From assembly GCA_009667805.1 (NCBI GenBank), contig CM019069.1, positions 55,184,422 through 55,248,421 of the forward strand: a stretch of 64,000 bases of DNA. Direction: 5' to 3'. Below, piece after piece: positions 27,688 to 39,449 of this stretch (positions are counted from its first letter, which is position 1; each line of letters begins with the position of its first letter). The stretch comes from Leptobrachium leishanense. Its lineage: Eukaryota; Chordata; Amphibia; Anura; Megophryidae. The notes beneath the pieces are model-generated. The model was not told where the DNA came from and made no database searches. It worked only from the letters and a program-made list of their open reading frames with translations. A program made the position numbers and the translations under genes.

Positions 27688-28464
27688 CAGGGTTATTCAA
27701 AGAGAATCAAAACGTCACCTCACCGCACGTTCGGAAAAGCCGCAAAAACATCTGGATTAACACTGCCGAAAACGCCAGAAAAACCCGAGCAGGAAGCGAT
27801 CACACGCAGCACAGCCGCCGGAAAAACCCGACAACGCAGACGAATAGAGTGAAAAAAAAAACAGTACGCTTGAATGTTTGGAAAGTGAAACACTGTTTGC
27901 AAAGAAACTACTGAGCAAAAATGTCTGAAATTTACATATGAGGTCCAATGAATGATAATAAAAAGGGCTGTTACAGAAAAAAGGACAAACGTTTAAAAAA
28001 TGTTTTTAAAAAATTGGAAAAAATATTTTAACAAAACAAATCCCAAAAAATGCTTAAAATATCCTAGAAATTCTATAAATAAAGAAACTCTTTACTGCAG
28101 AATATTATAATGAACGGTTTATTAGATATTGAATTAAAATGGGAATATTTTTAACATTGAAGCCTAAGGGATTCGCCTGAATAAACCTGCTGAATTAAAC
28201 AACCAAATGTCAGGGCAATTCGGGAACCTTTCACTACTGGGTTTTTGTTCTCTGAATAGCCGAAGCATTGCTTCTCTATGGGGATTTCACTGCCCTCGAA
28301 CAGGCACCGAACAGGCACCATATGTGCAGGCAATTCGCCAGGATTTGGCGAATTCCCTGCTCTCTGGATAGCCGAATGGCCAGGAAAGGTATTCTTCAGC
28401 GTATGCTGAATTTCAGCGTTCAGTTCCCTTTCGGCAGCCATTCGGATCTCTTTGAATAACCCTG
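27688..28464. mobile_element. GGTTATTCAGAGAG-family element, 777 bp
   Basis: Ends CAGGGTTATTCAAAGAGAAT and ATCTCTTTGAATAACCCTG with a perfect ATA duplication (27685-27687, 28465-28467). Interior as in the other family members, no transposase. Confidence 0.88.
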
Positions 28465-29020
28465 ATAGAGTATACTCAATTAATTCCAATTTCCTTGAAA
28501 TTTAATATCTTATTTTCATATTTTAATGCTAAGTTGCCTTATTGGAACTTGTGATCATTTCTGTTATTGCTTTAATACATACATGGCTGTCTTTTATTTT
28601 CTTTTTAGTATTTTAATTGTAATTAATTTAAGTAATTTTTTGTGTCTTAGATACTTTTTCAATGTATGTGTGTATATGAGTTATTAATCAGGCAGGATCC
28701 TTCTGCTATATTTATGGGTTAGATATTTTATGATTAGCTTACTTTTTTAATACAATAAAATCTTGTTGGCCATATCATGAGTAATATACAGTATATTTAG
28801 TTTGTACTTTTAGTTATATTTATAGAATATCAGTTACTACTTTTAAATATGCCTATTTGTATAATGAAATTAATGAATGTTCATTTCCAATGTTAACTTT
28901 AAAGCAACACTCAGAAGAAATCACCCCCTTCACAAATTGTGCAGTTGCTGCTGACAGCATCTGCACAATTCCTTTTATAATAGCTTTTATAGTTCCTTTT
29001 TTTAAAAAAAAAAACTTTTT
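28465..29020. other. Unassigned AT-rich sequence
   Basis: No gene or repeat recognised. Confidence 0.4.
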
Positions 29021-29743
29021 GGGCCAAATTACATTCTTCACGCAAAAACACTCGCGCAACGCGTGAATTTGTGCGCCATGCGTTAAATGTTACCATGCGT
29101 AAATCACCGCTGGAATTATAATCCTCGCACATTTTTTCATCCGTTGAGCAATAACGTGCGTAAAACGGACGCGTACAAATGCTCGAGCAGCAACGTTGCG
29201 CACAGAAATCAGTTTTTTTCACGTGATTCAGCCAATCAGAATTAAGAACCACAATTATCTCACGTTAAGTTTTTGCGCCTGTCAAACTCAATCTGAGCAT
29301 ATATGCTGCAGCAATAATAAATGTACACACAACTTCTCCATTTTATTGCTTTGGTATGTGTAGAATGTGTACTTTGCTGTATTTTTTTTTGGCCTGGTGT
29401 ATTTGGGTTCGGCCAGGTTGATAGAATTTGCCATTAACACCAGCTTTTAGGAGTTACTAAAATTATGCGCGCAAAGGCTGTGCGTTACAAACTGCTCATA
29501 GATTGTAATACCATCAGCGTACCAGCGCACAAACGCATCTGCGCTCACAATTTTAAGAATAGGACGCGCGCAGTACAGTAAGCTCGCGCAGGGTTCACGC
29601 AGGTTCACCCGCGGTAGACGATTACGTGCGTTTGTTGCGCTGACAATGTAATACGACGTTCAGCGCAAAGGGTTTTACCCCTCACGTTAAAGCGTTTTTT
29701 GCGCAGGCGGAAACATATGCGCGAAGATTATGTAATTTGGCCC
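29021..29743. mobile_element. MITE with GGGCCAAATTACAT ends
   Basis: Left end GGGCCAAATTACATTCTTC, right end inverted GGGCCAAATTACATAATCTT, flanked by T runs that prevent reading the duplication. The 723-bp interior is full of CGCGCAA/GCGCAAA-type CpG motifs in both orientations and contains the inverse of the block seen at 2237 and 10497. Confidence 0.75.
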
Positions 29744-29834
29744 TTTCAGTTTTATAGTTACTTTTATAACTCACCTTCTCTCGGCCGTGGCCAGATGGAA
29801 GCTCTGGACCAAACAGAAGCTTCATTTTCAATAG

Positions 29835-30119
29835 CTAGGTTTAGGGTTAGGAATAAGGTTTAGGGTTAGAAATTAGGGTTAGAGATAGAAATTAGAATTG
29901 CAGTTAGAAATCAGGGCTAGGATTAGAAATTAACACTAATTTCTAAAACTAAACCTAATTTCTATGCCTAACCCACATTTCTAACTATAACCTTATTTTC
30001 TAACCTTAACCCTAGATTTAGAGATGAGGATTAGGGTAGGGGTGAAAATTAGGGTTAGAGTCAGAAATTCGAGATAGAGTTAGAATTTAGGATTAGGAAT
30101 AAATTTAGGGTTAGGGTTA
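29835..30119. repeat. Degenerate TTAGGG-like tract with an internal inversion
   Basis: Variants of TTAGGGTTAGAAAT run from about 29835 to 29930, switch to AACCCTAA/AACCTAATTTCT orientation to about 30010, then return to TTAGGGTTAG to 30119. It resembles a decayed interstitial telomere-like or satellite array that has undergone inversion. Confidence 0.75.
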
Positions 30120-30574
30120 CCGTGATGGTCTGGAGCATATTCTCTAACATTGCAATTTTTTTTATCACTGCTTGTTTTTCCACTTTGCTTTTCCCACATC
30201 TTTTATATAGAAAACTCTGGGCCAAATTCCAAAGTTGGTGCTAACTTAACCAGAGCTGTTGTAAACTTAACAACTCCATAGACTATAAGGGCTCTGGTAA
30301 GTTTAGGGAGACACACACATGACATCAGCCAACTGCGGAACATCGTAGGGTTCAAAGCGCGGGAGCCCAGGTACGCCAAGCTGCAGGAGACTCCCCCCCC
30401 CAGGTAGAGTGAGGCAGAACCTGCACCCGTCGGGCGACTAAACCTCAGCAGAGGACAGAACCGACAGCCCATCATCAGAAAGCAAAGTCTGTGTTGCCTC
30501 CAATTCTAGGTCTCGGCGAAGGGAGACCGAAGACACCAACCACGTCCAGTAGAAGTTCTCATTTTTATACATGT
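30120..30574. other. Unassigned sequence
   Basis: No gene or repeat recognised. Confidence 0.4.
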
Positions 30575-31221
30575 CCGTGTTTCCCCGAAAATAAGACCTA
30601 GTGCGTTTTTTTGATAACTGCTAAAATATAAGACCTACCCTGAAAATAAGACCTAGTTGGAATACTTGAAGAGTCACGGGAGAAAATGAGTGATGCCTGC
30701 GCGGCGGAAGCGAGGCGGCAGCGGAGGGAGCAGAGCCGCATAAGGCTGCAGTCACACGAGCGTTCTTTGAGCAGAAGAAACGTCACTGAGTGTATACGTT
30801 CCTTCCACTCTGATGCCGTGTGGCCACCTCGCTGAGGGCAGTTAGGAGGATTGCATTTTGTAGCTCCATTTGCATCTGTCGTCGTTTTTTGATGATGAGG
30901 CTGAAATCACACCCGGTGGGAGCGCGTGCATTTAGAGAGCACGCTACCCTGTGTGATTCTCCCCGTCCAGCCTTCACAAAGCTGCGACTGACGCAGGGAA
31001 GTGTGGTCACACGGACGCACTCAGTGCGCTCGTGTGACCGCAGCCTTAGCTGATGCTTCCTCTAGTGCCAGCTCCTGTCACAGGTGGAGTGAAGAATTGT
31101 ACCAGTTGTACACCACCAAAAAAAACACAAAAACATAAGCCCTACCCTGAAAATAAGACTTAGTGTGGATTTTGGGGGCCAAAAAAATATAAGACAGGGT
31201 CTTATTTTCGGAGAAACACGG
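30575..31221. mobile_element. MITE with CCGTGTTTCCCCGAAAATAA ends, holding another MITE
   Basis: Left end CCGTGTTTCCCCGAAAATAA, right end the inverse (TTATTTTCGGAGAAACACGG). Subterminal AATAAGACCTA motifs are repeated. The middle is occupied by a Harbinger-like element (30744-31045). The target duplication is ambiguous (ATG on both sides with an offset). Confidence 0.75.
30744..31045. mobile_element. Harbinger-like MITE nested in the CCGTGTTTCC element
   Basis: Ends GGCTGCAGTCACACGAGCG and CGCTCGTGTGACCGCAGCC. The flanks are TAA (30741-30743) and TTA (31046-31048), compatible with TWA insertion. It is a diverged member of the family at 24266 and 53466. Confidence 0.75.
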
Positions 31222-31970
31222 TATGTCTGCCTCCATTTTAAACCGACCACATCACACACCTTGCTCTTTTATGGACACCTTTTCACATCTACTTTCCATG
31301 GTTGTTTTGCATACAAGTGAGTGCAGCCTCCATCTTTCGCTTTTCACCTTTTCACATATGTGCAGAATGTAACTGGTTCAGTTTGACTCGACAAGATACA
31401 TAACATCACGTTGGGTCCAACTATTAACTTTGTTGTTTAAACAGAATTCTCGAATGTTGCCCTGGAGAGCAATTCATATAATCTTAGCCTTTTTAAATTG
31501 TGTACCTGTTCCCTAAATAATGTTATCACATCTATTTCCCACCAATCCTGTAAATTACAAGTTTCTGGACATCAAATTAAAGGTGCTAATATGGCAATTC
31601 AGAGCTCGAATCCCTCAGGACATTTTCCTGTTTGCTTGTTTTTGCAGGAGCATTTATATCATTTTAAGAGAGCCAGTGCCCTCGACTGATTAAATTGTTC
31701 CTCATCCTGAATTTCCAGTTTGATAGATTAACTTTTTATTCTTCCGGGACCTACGTTGACAAAGCCATGACATCTTTTCACATAGGATTGCATTATTTGT
31801 CCTCAAGGTGAGCACTGTTCTTTTTCAATAATAGAAAACAAACTGGGCTCTTTGGATCACTCACGTTTCGTCCATGACGTGACAAACTAAATAAGAAACT
31901 CGAGAAATGAGTACCTCCGTAATGGAATAGGAAGCACAGGTTTTATAAACATTGCCAATACATGAACAAT
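31222..31970. other. Unassigned sequence
   Basis: No gene or repeat recognised. Confidence 0.4.
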
Positions 31971-31974
31971 TTAA

Positions 31975-32582
31975 AGGGCACTCTATATACTGTGCCCACT
32001 TTGGCATTTTAAAGTAGTAAGGTATAGAGTGTATAGATTTCCCCCTCTCCCTGGCACCGATCTGCTGAAATCACTGGGTGAAGCAGAGGAGTTTCCTCCT
32101 CCCACGCCTGCATCACCAGCAGCCAGGATTTTGAATTTCTTGGCTGTCAGCCACTAGTGACATCAGCAAACACCTCTGAATGCTGGTGTCACCCGCTTTC
32201 AGACTGCTGGCGATAATCGGTGTCCAAGAGAGGAAGCCAATGGATCGGTTTTGAGCATGTGCACGCAGCTCCGAACCATCATTCTGCGTAAGCCCTACAG
32301 AACTTGCGGACGTAATTTACGCAAGTCCCAAGCGAAGCATAATTTGCGTTGCCTACACTACACAAGTTGCATAGGTAAGCAAATTGCATCGGAAGCTGCA
32401 GGAACTTCCAAATTTGGAAGCCCCTGAACTGAAGAGGTGGAAAAACGCGCGCAGAGGGAAGGTGAGTAAATTTACCTAAAATAAAAAGATAACTAAAAGA
32501 ATCATAGTCAGAGGCTATCAGCAGCATTTTCCCAATTATTTAAGGACAAAAAGGGGGTTATCTCTTTTAATAGAGTATCCCT
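31975..32582. mobile_element. Kolobok-like MITE with TTAA target duplications
   Basis: Reads TTAA-AGGGCACTCTAT at the left and AGAGTATCCCT-TTAA at the right (TTAA at 31971-31974 and 32583-32586). TTAAAGGG ends are typical of abundant short Kolobok elements in frogs. 608 bp, no transposase. Confidence 0.75.
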
Positions 32583-32628
32583 TTAATCGGTAGAAGCATC
32601 ACTGGTTTGAGCTAGGTTAGCTACTTCT

Positions 32629-35060
32629 TTTTTTTTTTTTTTTTTCAAAATTTTTATTTTGTAACAATGTCATCAGTACAACAAACAGTAAACGGCCGCG
32701 CAGGGCCGCAGCAGGCTAGTCAGCAGGAAAATCAACGCAAATAAAATAAAAATAATAGTCAGCTAAATTATTCAGACCTCAGCAATAACAAGCTAAGTAA
32801 AATAGCCTTACAAACAAGCATAAAACAAAAATGAAATGAGGGCCCTACAGGGCCTCACATGGGCATCCAAGTGAACTCTACGTGAGAAATATAACTAAGA
32901 AAAATAATAAAGCCAAAAACAAAATGAACACGTGTATCCGTCATAGAAAATCCCAGCAGTGAAAAAGTAAATAGGTCATAGGGAACAGCACGAGAATAAC
33001 AGCAAACAGCCCCAAATGGGGGTCCTCATCTAAGTGATATTGAAGTCGTCGCGGTAAGTTCGATAGAAAAAACTACTTCCAAAAAAAACTTAAAGTAAGA
33101 GAAATAACGTAAAATGGGGTTAGAGGTTAGCAGGCAACTCCAGACATACGTCAGTGATGGTGCAAGTAGAAAGATAAATTATAAGATATAAAAAAAAAAA
33201 AAAAAGGGGGGGGGGAAAAGGTGAGGGGCGTGGGAATGGCATAAGCCAATATTGTGACTGTCCCGGCTCGCTCCCGAGAGAGGCCGTGGACGGATATTGT
33301 CACTAGGCCCAGGAGCTCGAGGGCCAAGTACGGCAGCCAGAGCCCTGGCAGATGCATTAGTGGCACGCCTCGGGACATCCTGGAAGGTGCCAACACAGAC
33401 AAACAACTGCAAAAAAAAAAGGGGGGGAGGGAAGGAAGAAGAAGGAGCACCATCACTGGAGTGGTCCACTGCCTAGTTGAGCAAAGAGTCACCAGTGTAA
33501 AATAGAAATAAAAAAGAAAAATAAAGAAAGGTGGGTGGCACTCAGCCTGGGCAGTCTCTGGCCACATCCCGGGAGAGACCCACACCAGATAACATGGTCC
33601 AAGCCTCCTCAGGATCCACAATGGTGCATGGTACATTACCATGAGTCACCTCGAGCGAGCCCGCTAGTCCCCATCGGTATTTGAACGGAGGAAGGTCGCC
33701 ACGTCTCGGAATCTGCGGCGAGCTAACAGAGTCACAAAGGGCAAATCGCGGTAGAGTAGTAGCCTCTCCTCTTCGAATTTTATGGCCATCCGCGCTCCCG
33801 GAGCCGTCATGAGCTGCTCTCTTTTAGCATAATCCACAGCCACCGCGATTACGTCCCTCGGGGTCTCCGGAGGGGCCGCTGCAGCCTTACGAATGCGGTA
33901 CACCGAGGTGAATATCACCGATGATTCCGACGGCAGGCCTAAGATCTGGGTCCCCAGGCGGTTCACATAAGTCATCAAGTCAGCAGGAGGCAATAACTCC
34001 GGTATGCCCCGGATCCGCACGTTGCGGCGGCGATGCCTTGTCTCGAAGACCTCCACGGAACGAGAGAGAAGTGCCACTTGGGATCGTAGCTCCAGTACCT
34101 GGGCAGAGAGGTGGGTTTGTGCAGTCGCTACCTCATCAGACTGAGTCTGCACCTCCAGCACTTGCGTGCGAATCGTTGCCACTTCAGCCCTCATCCACGT
34201 CACCTCAGCTCGCCATACCGACCTCATCTCGTCCAGAAACCTACGTAGGTCACCCTTCATTGAGGGGAGTGCATCATTGCCGTCAATGGTACGTGTGTCC
34301 GGGGCACTGTCCGACAAGGCAGGCGGTGTAACCCTCCGTGACTGTCCCGATGCAGCAAGTGGACGAGTGGTCGAGGATGGAGCCTTCAGAAGCCCCGGAC
34401 CGCTTTGTAGCGATGCGGGGACATCTGTCTCCAAGGGCTGGGGGTTGGCATCCGAGCTCTCTTTTGACGCCTCGGGGGCCGTGGTTGATCCAGGGCAGGC
34501 CTCCAACAGTGCCCCTGCCAGGGCTTGGCATTTTGCCTGGGCCCTCTTCTTTGCCGCCGTGCCAGGCGACTTCCGACCCGTCGTGGAGCGCAGCGGGGTA
34601 AGTTGCTGTATGCCTGAAGCCCCTCCATGCGGCCAATAACAGTCTCCCTCTTCAGAGGACTCATAACCAGACAGGAGGGCAGGGGATGTGGGGGTCACCG
34701 TCCGCAGAACATTCCTTCCCCCCATGGACTCCCGGATATCCCGCTGGCCGGAGAGGTCCGCTGCTTCTGGCTGTCTGTGGGATTTCTTACCCATCGATGC
34801 GCCAGTAGGTTTAAGACAGGCGAAGAGAGAGTCCGCGGCAGCAAAACAGGATGCTGGGGATCCAAGATGGCCGACCTTACTAGGCCGCAGCAACAGGCCC
34901 GGGTTCTCGTGGGACCGATAGTCTGCCAGCCGGTAAACGTGAGGCGCTGCTGGAACTGCCACAAGTCCGGGCACTTAGTAGAGGCCACTTCGAGGGTCGA
35001 TGTCAGCCGGGGAGGTAAGAAAAAAACAAGGTTTGCAAGTCATCAACAGCGGAGCTCGGT
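32629..35060 (-). mobile_element. ORF1-only L1-like retrotransposon insertion
   Basis: Flanked by a 17-18 bp duplication with one mismatch, CTAGGTTARCTACTTCTT (32612-32629 and 35061-35078), the mark of target-primed reverse transcription. In minus-strand order: a short 5' leader, one ORF1 and about 1 kb of 3' untranslated sequence ending in a poly(A) tail (plus-strand T run from about 32626 to 32645). The reverse-transcriptase ORF2 is completely absent between ORF1 and the tail. This is the structure of HAL1-type half-L1 elements; an internally deleted L1 is the alternative. Confidence 0.8.
33664..34794 (-). CDS. L1-type ORF1 protein (intact frame)
   Basis: ORF1 proteins bind the element's RNA as trimers and chaperone reverse transcription. 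I chose the ATG at 34794 (MGKKSHRQPEAAD) because the start MPKKPTQKGG of the related copy at 58797 aligns with it; the open frame itself extends 60 codons upstream. From that ATG the protein is 376 residues: a low-complexity N-terminal half with an SSEE acidic patch, a heptad coiled coil (residues about 180-245, VATIRTQVLEVQTQ..), the RRM motif RRNVRIRGIPELL (about 258-270), and a C-terminal domain with YRIRKAAAAPPETPRDVI and DLPFVTLLARRRFRDV. The frame has no stops, so the insertion is comparatively young. Expression is not implied. Confidence 0.85.
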   Translation of the reverse strand: MGKKSHRQPEAADLSGQRDIRESMGGRNVLRTVTPTSPALLSGYESSEEGDCYWPHGGASGIQQLTPLRSTTGRKSPGTAAKKRAQAKCQALAGALLEACPGSTTAPEASKESSDANPQPLETDVPASLQSGPGLLKAPSSTTRPLAASGQSRRVTPPALSDSAPDTRTIDGNDALPSMKGDLRRFLDEMRSVWRAEVTWMRAEVATIRTQVLEVQTQSDEVATAQTHLSAQVLELRSQVALLSRSVEVFETRHRRRNVRIRGIPELLPPADLMTYVNRLGTQILGLPSESSVIFTSVYRIRKAAAAPPETPRDVIAVAVDYAKREQLMTAPGARMAIKFEEERLLLYRDLPFVTLLARRRFRDVATFLRSNTDGD

Positions 35061-35279
35061 CTAGGTTAACTACTTCTTCGGGATGATGTGGACCTGTCAA
35101 GAGTTGTTATTAAAGGTCCAATTCCAGTAATCACCAGAAGAAAATCTATACAGCGTGACCGTAAAATGCTTGTACATGTATAAATTAAAGTATATATACT
35201 GCATATTATTTCATTAAGATTGCTAACTGGACAGGTTGGTGGACTATTTGTGAAACTACACATTTGTCTAATGGTTTCA

Positions 35280-36800
35280 ACAATCCATTCACGACCAAGA
35301 TCAAATATACTCAATGTCCAATGCACCTCCTTGGTCCCTAATATTGACAATTATTATTCGTTATTTATATAGCACAGCATTTTCCGCAGCGCTGAACAAT
35401 GGGCACAATATAGACAGGGTTACAATACATTGAGACTAAACAACATTTAGATAAGCCAGTACAGAAGGAAACGAGGGCCCTATTCCCGTGGGAACTCACA
35501 ATCTAGAAGGGTTGGGGTGGAAACAGGAGAAGAGGACTGCAAGGTGAGAGTGGTGGACTGGTTGGGGCAGTGAGATGTATTAGTGAGTCGGGTGGTAGGC
35601 TTGCCTGAATATCTTTAGGGGAAAGCCTGACAGTACGAGGGAGAGCGTTCCAGAGGATGGGGGCTGCGCGTGAGAAGTCCTGCAGTCTATCATGGGAAGA
35701 GGTGATGCAGGGAGACGCTAGGCGCAGGTCACTGTTTGACCTTAGGGAGCGGGCTGGGGTGTATTTGGTGATTAGTGAGGACAGGTAGTGGGGAGCTGAG
35801 TTAGTGAGAGCTTTGTAGGTCAGAGAAAGGGTTATGAATTTAATTCTGCAGTGGATGGGGAACCAGTGAAGGGACTCACAGAGGGGAGCGACAGAGACAG
35901 AGCAGCGGGTGAGGTGGATGAGCCTGGCAGTGGCATTCCGCATGGATTGTAGGGGAGAGAGGCAGGAGAGATGGAGGCCAGCTAGAAGATTATTACAATA
36001 GTCAAGTCGGGAGATTACAAGGGCATGGATAAATTGTCTTGTGGTGTCAGCAGTAAGAAATGGTTGAATTGTGGAAATATTACGTAATTGGTAGCGGCAG
36101 GAGGAGGAAAGAGACTCTATGTGGGGATGAAGGAAAGAGCAGAGTTAAGTATAACACCAAGACAGCGAACCCGGTTTGATGGGGAGATAGTGATACCCTC
36201 CACCGTGATGGAAAAGTCAGGAGGTGGGGAGGCATTAGAGGGAGGAATCAGTAGGAGCTCGGTCTTCGACATGTTAATCTTTAGGTGGTGAGAGGCCATC
36301 CAGGAGGAGGTGCCAGATAAACAATCACTGACTTTGATAAGGACAGGGGGAGAGAGATCAGGGGTAGAGAGGTAGATCTGAGTGTCATCAGCATAGAGGT
36401 TGTAATTAAAGCCAAAGCGGTTAATGATTTTGACCAGGGAGGAGGTGTAGATAGAGAAGACTATACTCTATTTGGTCTAATTCTGGTGCTGTACAAAATT
36501 TGTTTGCAGTTACACTTCGGAAGGTGCTTCAAAAGGTTTAGCACCTTAGGCATGACACTCGAGGAGCGTCAGTGCATTGTGCATTCAGCCTGGAGTCCCA
36601 GCTGCAGTATCGCTTTATGGCCAGCAGATGGTGACATCTGCCTCTCAACCAGGGCTACAACAGCAGAAAATACATCAGAATACTCCCAAAATAATTCTTA
36701 CTGTGTAATTCACGAAAAGAGACTTTTGAAGGAAAAAAAACCACTGGTTCCTCACAGCGGGTTTGTGGAAAATCTCTTGGTAGTGAAGGGATTAAAGAAT
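35280..36800. repeat. TTAACCCCTTCACTA-family repeat, copy 3, split by a LINE
   Basis: The left part (ACGACCAAGATCAAATATACTC, about 35290-35345) and right part (from about 36465, TTTGGTCTAATTCTGGTGC, to TTGGTAGTGAAGGGATTAAA at 36777-36796) match copies at 13.7, 26.7 and 50.9 kb. The LINE at 35350-36460 interrupts it. Confidence 0.65.
35350..36460 (-). pseudogene. L2/CR1-type LINE, 5'-truncated, decayed
   Basis: On the minus strand it runs from the catalytic YADD region (the inverse of CTATGCTGATGACACTC at about 36378-36394) through [53 protein letters not shown] and FSRAAPILWNALPRTVRLSP to a 3' tail next to ATTATTATTCG. It is very close to the LINE at 62.1-63.4 kb but has several frameshifts. 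No endonuclease domain. Confidence 0.88.
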
Positions 36801-37833
36801 TCCAAACCGCATTCGCCTTGCAACCTGGAGCCGTATGCTAATTCTCCGAATAAGCAAATGGACCACTTTAGCACCTCAGCTATAATTTAAATTTCAAGAC
36901 AGACAGCACGGTGATACAAATTGAAATCTTTTTCAAGATACATAAAATGTCAGATTGTTTAATAGTAATTATGCTACAGTGTATCTGCAACACCTGTTAT
37001 CTCACGATTTCCATGACAGGTGGAAATAAAGACTATATCCATGAAAAAATGGGTTTTCTTCTCCTCCCTCTCCATTGCATTTGTCTCTTATTTAGACAAT
37101 AAAATATTATATACTTATTCCAATTGATACAGAAGATGCTTCACTTCCTTACATATTTTATTTAAAAAAGTTGTTTACATATTCAGCAAAGTATATTACT
37201 CAGTATATGTTTCATAGGCACAACTGCCGCTGTAGTGCTATTAATTTCCTCCCTGCTGATTTTCCATCTAAAGTTACTGAAATAGATATACGTGGTGTGC
37301 CTGGGAGACTAAACGTGTCAAGATATTTGTATGTAATAGCAACATACTGCTTGTATTACAGTGTTCGGCATTAAACTGAAATTATTAGGTAAAATAAATC
37401 ATATTTTAGATTGTGGAAAATGTCTATTTCAGCATATTGTTTCCACGCCAACACCATTTTTGTCTGTTATTCTTATTAGCTCAGTCAGATTCCCTGCACC
37501 AATTCCAATTACCTGCCTATTATCATTGTTGTGCCTCTCTCCTGGAGTTTTGGCCTCTAACTTTCAGCTGCATTACTCATTTTATTATGCCGATTCAACT
37601 TTCCTGTGAACAGTATGCCTTGTGTCCTACATTACAATAGTATAAACCAGCCAGATAATTATTAAGCATAAAACTTGAATAGTAGACTAGACATTGGGAA
37701 CACTGGGTGTTTGCCCGGCGGGCCGGTGAACATCAAGACCAGCCACAAGATTACTGGTCCGGCAAAACTACTTAAAGCCGACCAATATATATTGAAAAGG
37801 TAGCCGGTACATTTTAAAGCTGAACAGTATTTT
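36801..37833. other. Unassigned AT-rich sequence
   Basis: No gene or repeat recognised. Confidence 0.4.
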
Positions 37834-37892
37834 AGAAAAGGTGGATGGTATATTTAAAAGTCAGCCAGTAGATTAAGGGCTGTGACCTTTGA
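37834..37892. repeat. 59-bp direct repeat, copy 1
   Basis: Identical over 59 bp to 38399-38457 (starts AGAAAAGGTGGATGGTATAT). The surrounding 37700-37890 has several diverged versions of a CCGGTA/GAAAAGGT unit, so it belongs to a local tandem array. Confidence 0.9.
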
Positions 37893-38398
37893 ATTCAAAA
37901 GTACATATCTGGTCTGCGCGATAGCGAACGCTAGGGAACCCGGATGGCTTCTCAAATGATGTCGTCAACCATAATGTATAATGGAGGAGGCACAAAAGAG
38001 AAGAGAAGACACAGTTCTAAGTGCAGAGGGACAATTCCCAATACAATAAACGTATTTACTTATGGTAATAAACTCACAAACGAAGAGCCTATCACAGGCT
38101 CTGAGTGGGTCGGTGCCTTTGGATTATTTATCTTCAATGGCTTCTCAGGAAACCCAATCCTTAGTGTTGATATCTCATAATCTCCATAGAAAATGGGGAA
38201 GAGAAAGGCACAATTCTGTGTGTATCTGATGGAAAATAGCATATATATATAAATGCTAGAAGTTTACACTCACGTGCGATGGAGCTATTCCCAGCTCAGA
38301 AGGAAAGGTGTATGGGTTTCGTGGGTCAAACCCAATAAATACCATATACATGCAGAAAAAAGTTCTTCTAAAATTTAATAAAATAAATAAATCAAAAC

Positions 38399-38457
38399 AG
38401 AAAAGGTGGATGGTATATTTAAAAGTCAGCCAGTAGATTAAGGGCTGTGACCTTTGA
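38399..38457. repeat. 59-bp direct repeat, copy 2
   Basis: Perfect match to 37834-37892. The 506 bp between the copies hold no recognised gene. Confidence 0.9.
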
Positions 38458-38544
38458 GTCCGGATGCTTTCCACCCCCATGTTCTTCTGTGAGCATGGCT
38501 GTGCGTCAACTAGGGAGAGTGGTGGCCTCAGTGAATTCATGTAC

Positions 38545-39092
38545 TGTCAGGGATGGGTGTATGAGAGGTGACGATTGGGCAGAAGATGGGTTGTAGCAAA
38601 ATACCACGGTATGTCTGGAATAGTAGGTACAGATGTGGTCAGAACTGAACCAAGGCTGGGGCAGGCAGTGATCAAGCAGCATCCATTAAACTGGTCTGAG
38701 TCTGTACACACACTATTCACAAACACAAAGCTTGGAGCAAAGTACTAAGACTGCTAACTATGAAAACGGCTTAAATACTGGAGTGGGGAGTAAAGTTTGG
38801 GGCAGATTTATATAAAGGAGGGCTCTGGGAGACCTTCCCACTAACCTGAGACATCTAATGACGCCATCAGCATATGATGCACGCTGGCTGCCATCTTGGA
38901 TGATGCAGGCCACGTGAGCCACCTTTTGCAGCCTAGTGTTGTTCTAAAGCTTAGCATTCTTCCCGGAGCCCGAAGAGGCGTCAAGGCAGCACGCCGTCCA
39001 GCTGCGAGTCGGGAGGTAAAGCCAGCCCAGATATGGATCCGATGCTAATCAGACAGGTAAGACCTGCTGATTGACCAACTGCCCCGGCCACA
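38545..39092 (-). mobile_element. Probable solo LTR, minus orientation
   Basis: TGTCAGGGATGG start and CCGGCCACA end give TG...CA on either strand. In minus orientation TTTATATAAATC (about 38810-38821) is a plausible TATA region. The flanking five bases (TGTAC, CATAC) match only partly. Confidence 0.45.
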
Positions 39093-39449
39093 CATACAGG
39101 AATGAAATACTTTTCAAAATATAAAATGTTATCGAATTGTTGAATAGTAATAGGAGACGGCAAGGAAAATCAGTTTGCGACAAATTTTTCACTTATAGTC
39201 TTCATTTTACTGGCAACTGTGAAATAGCGTCCTTAAGGTTGTACTCCCTAAGTGATAAATTGGTAGAAAATTCTGTGACAGCTGGAAATTCTTGAGTTGA
39301 GCTGATGGGTTACCATGATTCGAAAAACATACAATAACAATTTTTTCCCCTAAAAATGTTCTATTCACTAGCATTTCTCAACTACATCTTAATTTGCCGA
39401 ATCCAATTTCAATTTATACGACTTCAGTTTATATCCCCTCTTCCAAACC

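Noticed and set aside
33151..33642. 163-codon hydrophobic minus-strand frame
   Set aside because: Lies in the T-rich 3' untranslated part of the ORF1-only element; Phe/Leu runs come from poly-T.
34166..34639. 157-codon plus-strand frame
   Set aside because: Shadow frame opposite the L1-type ORF1 coding strand.
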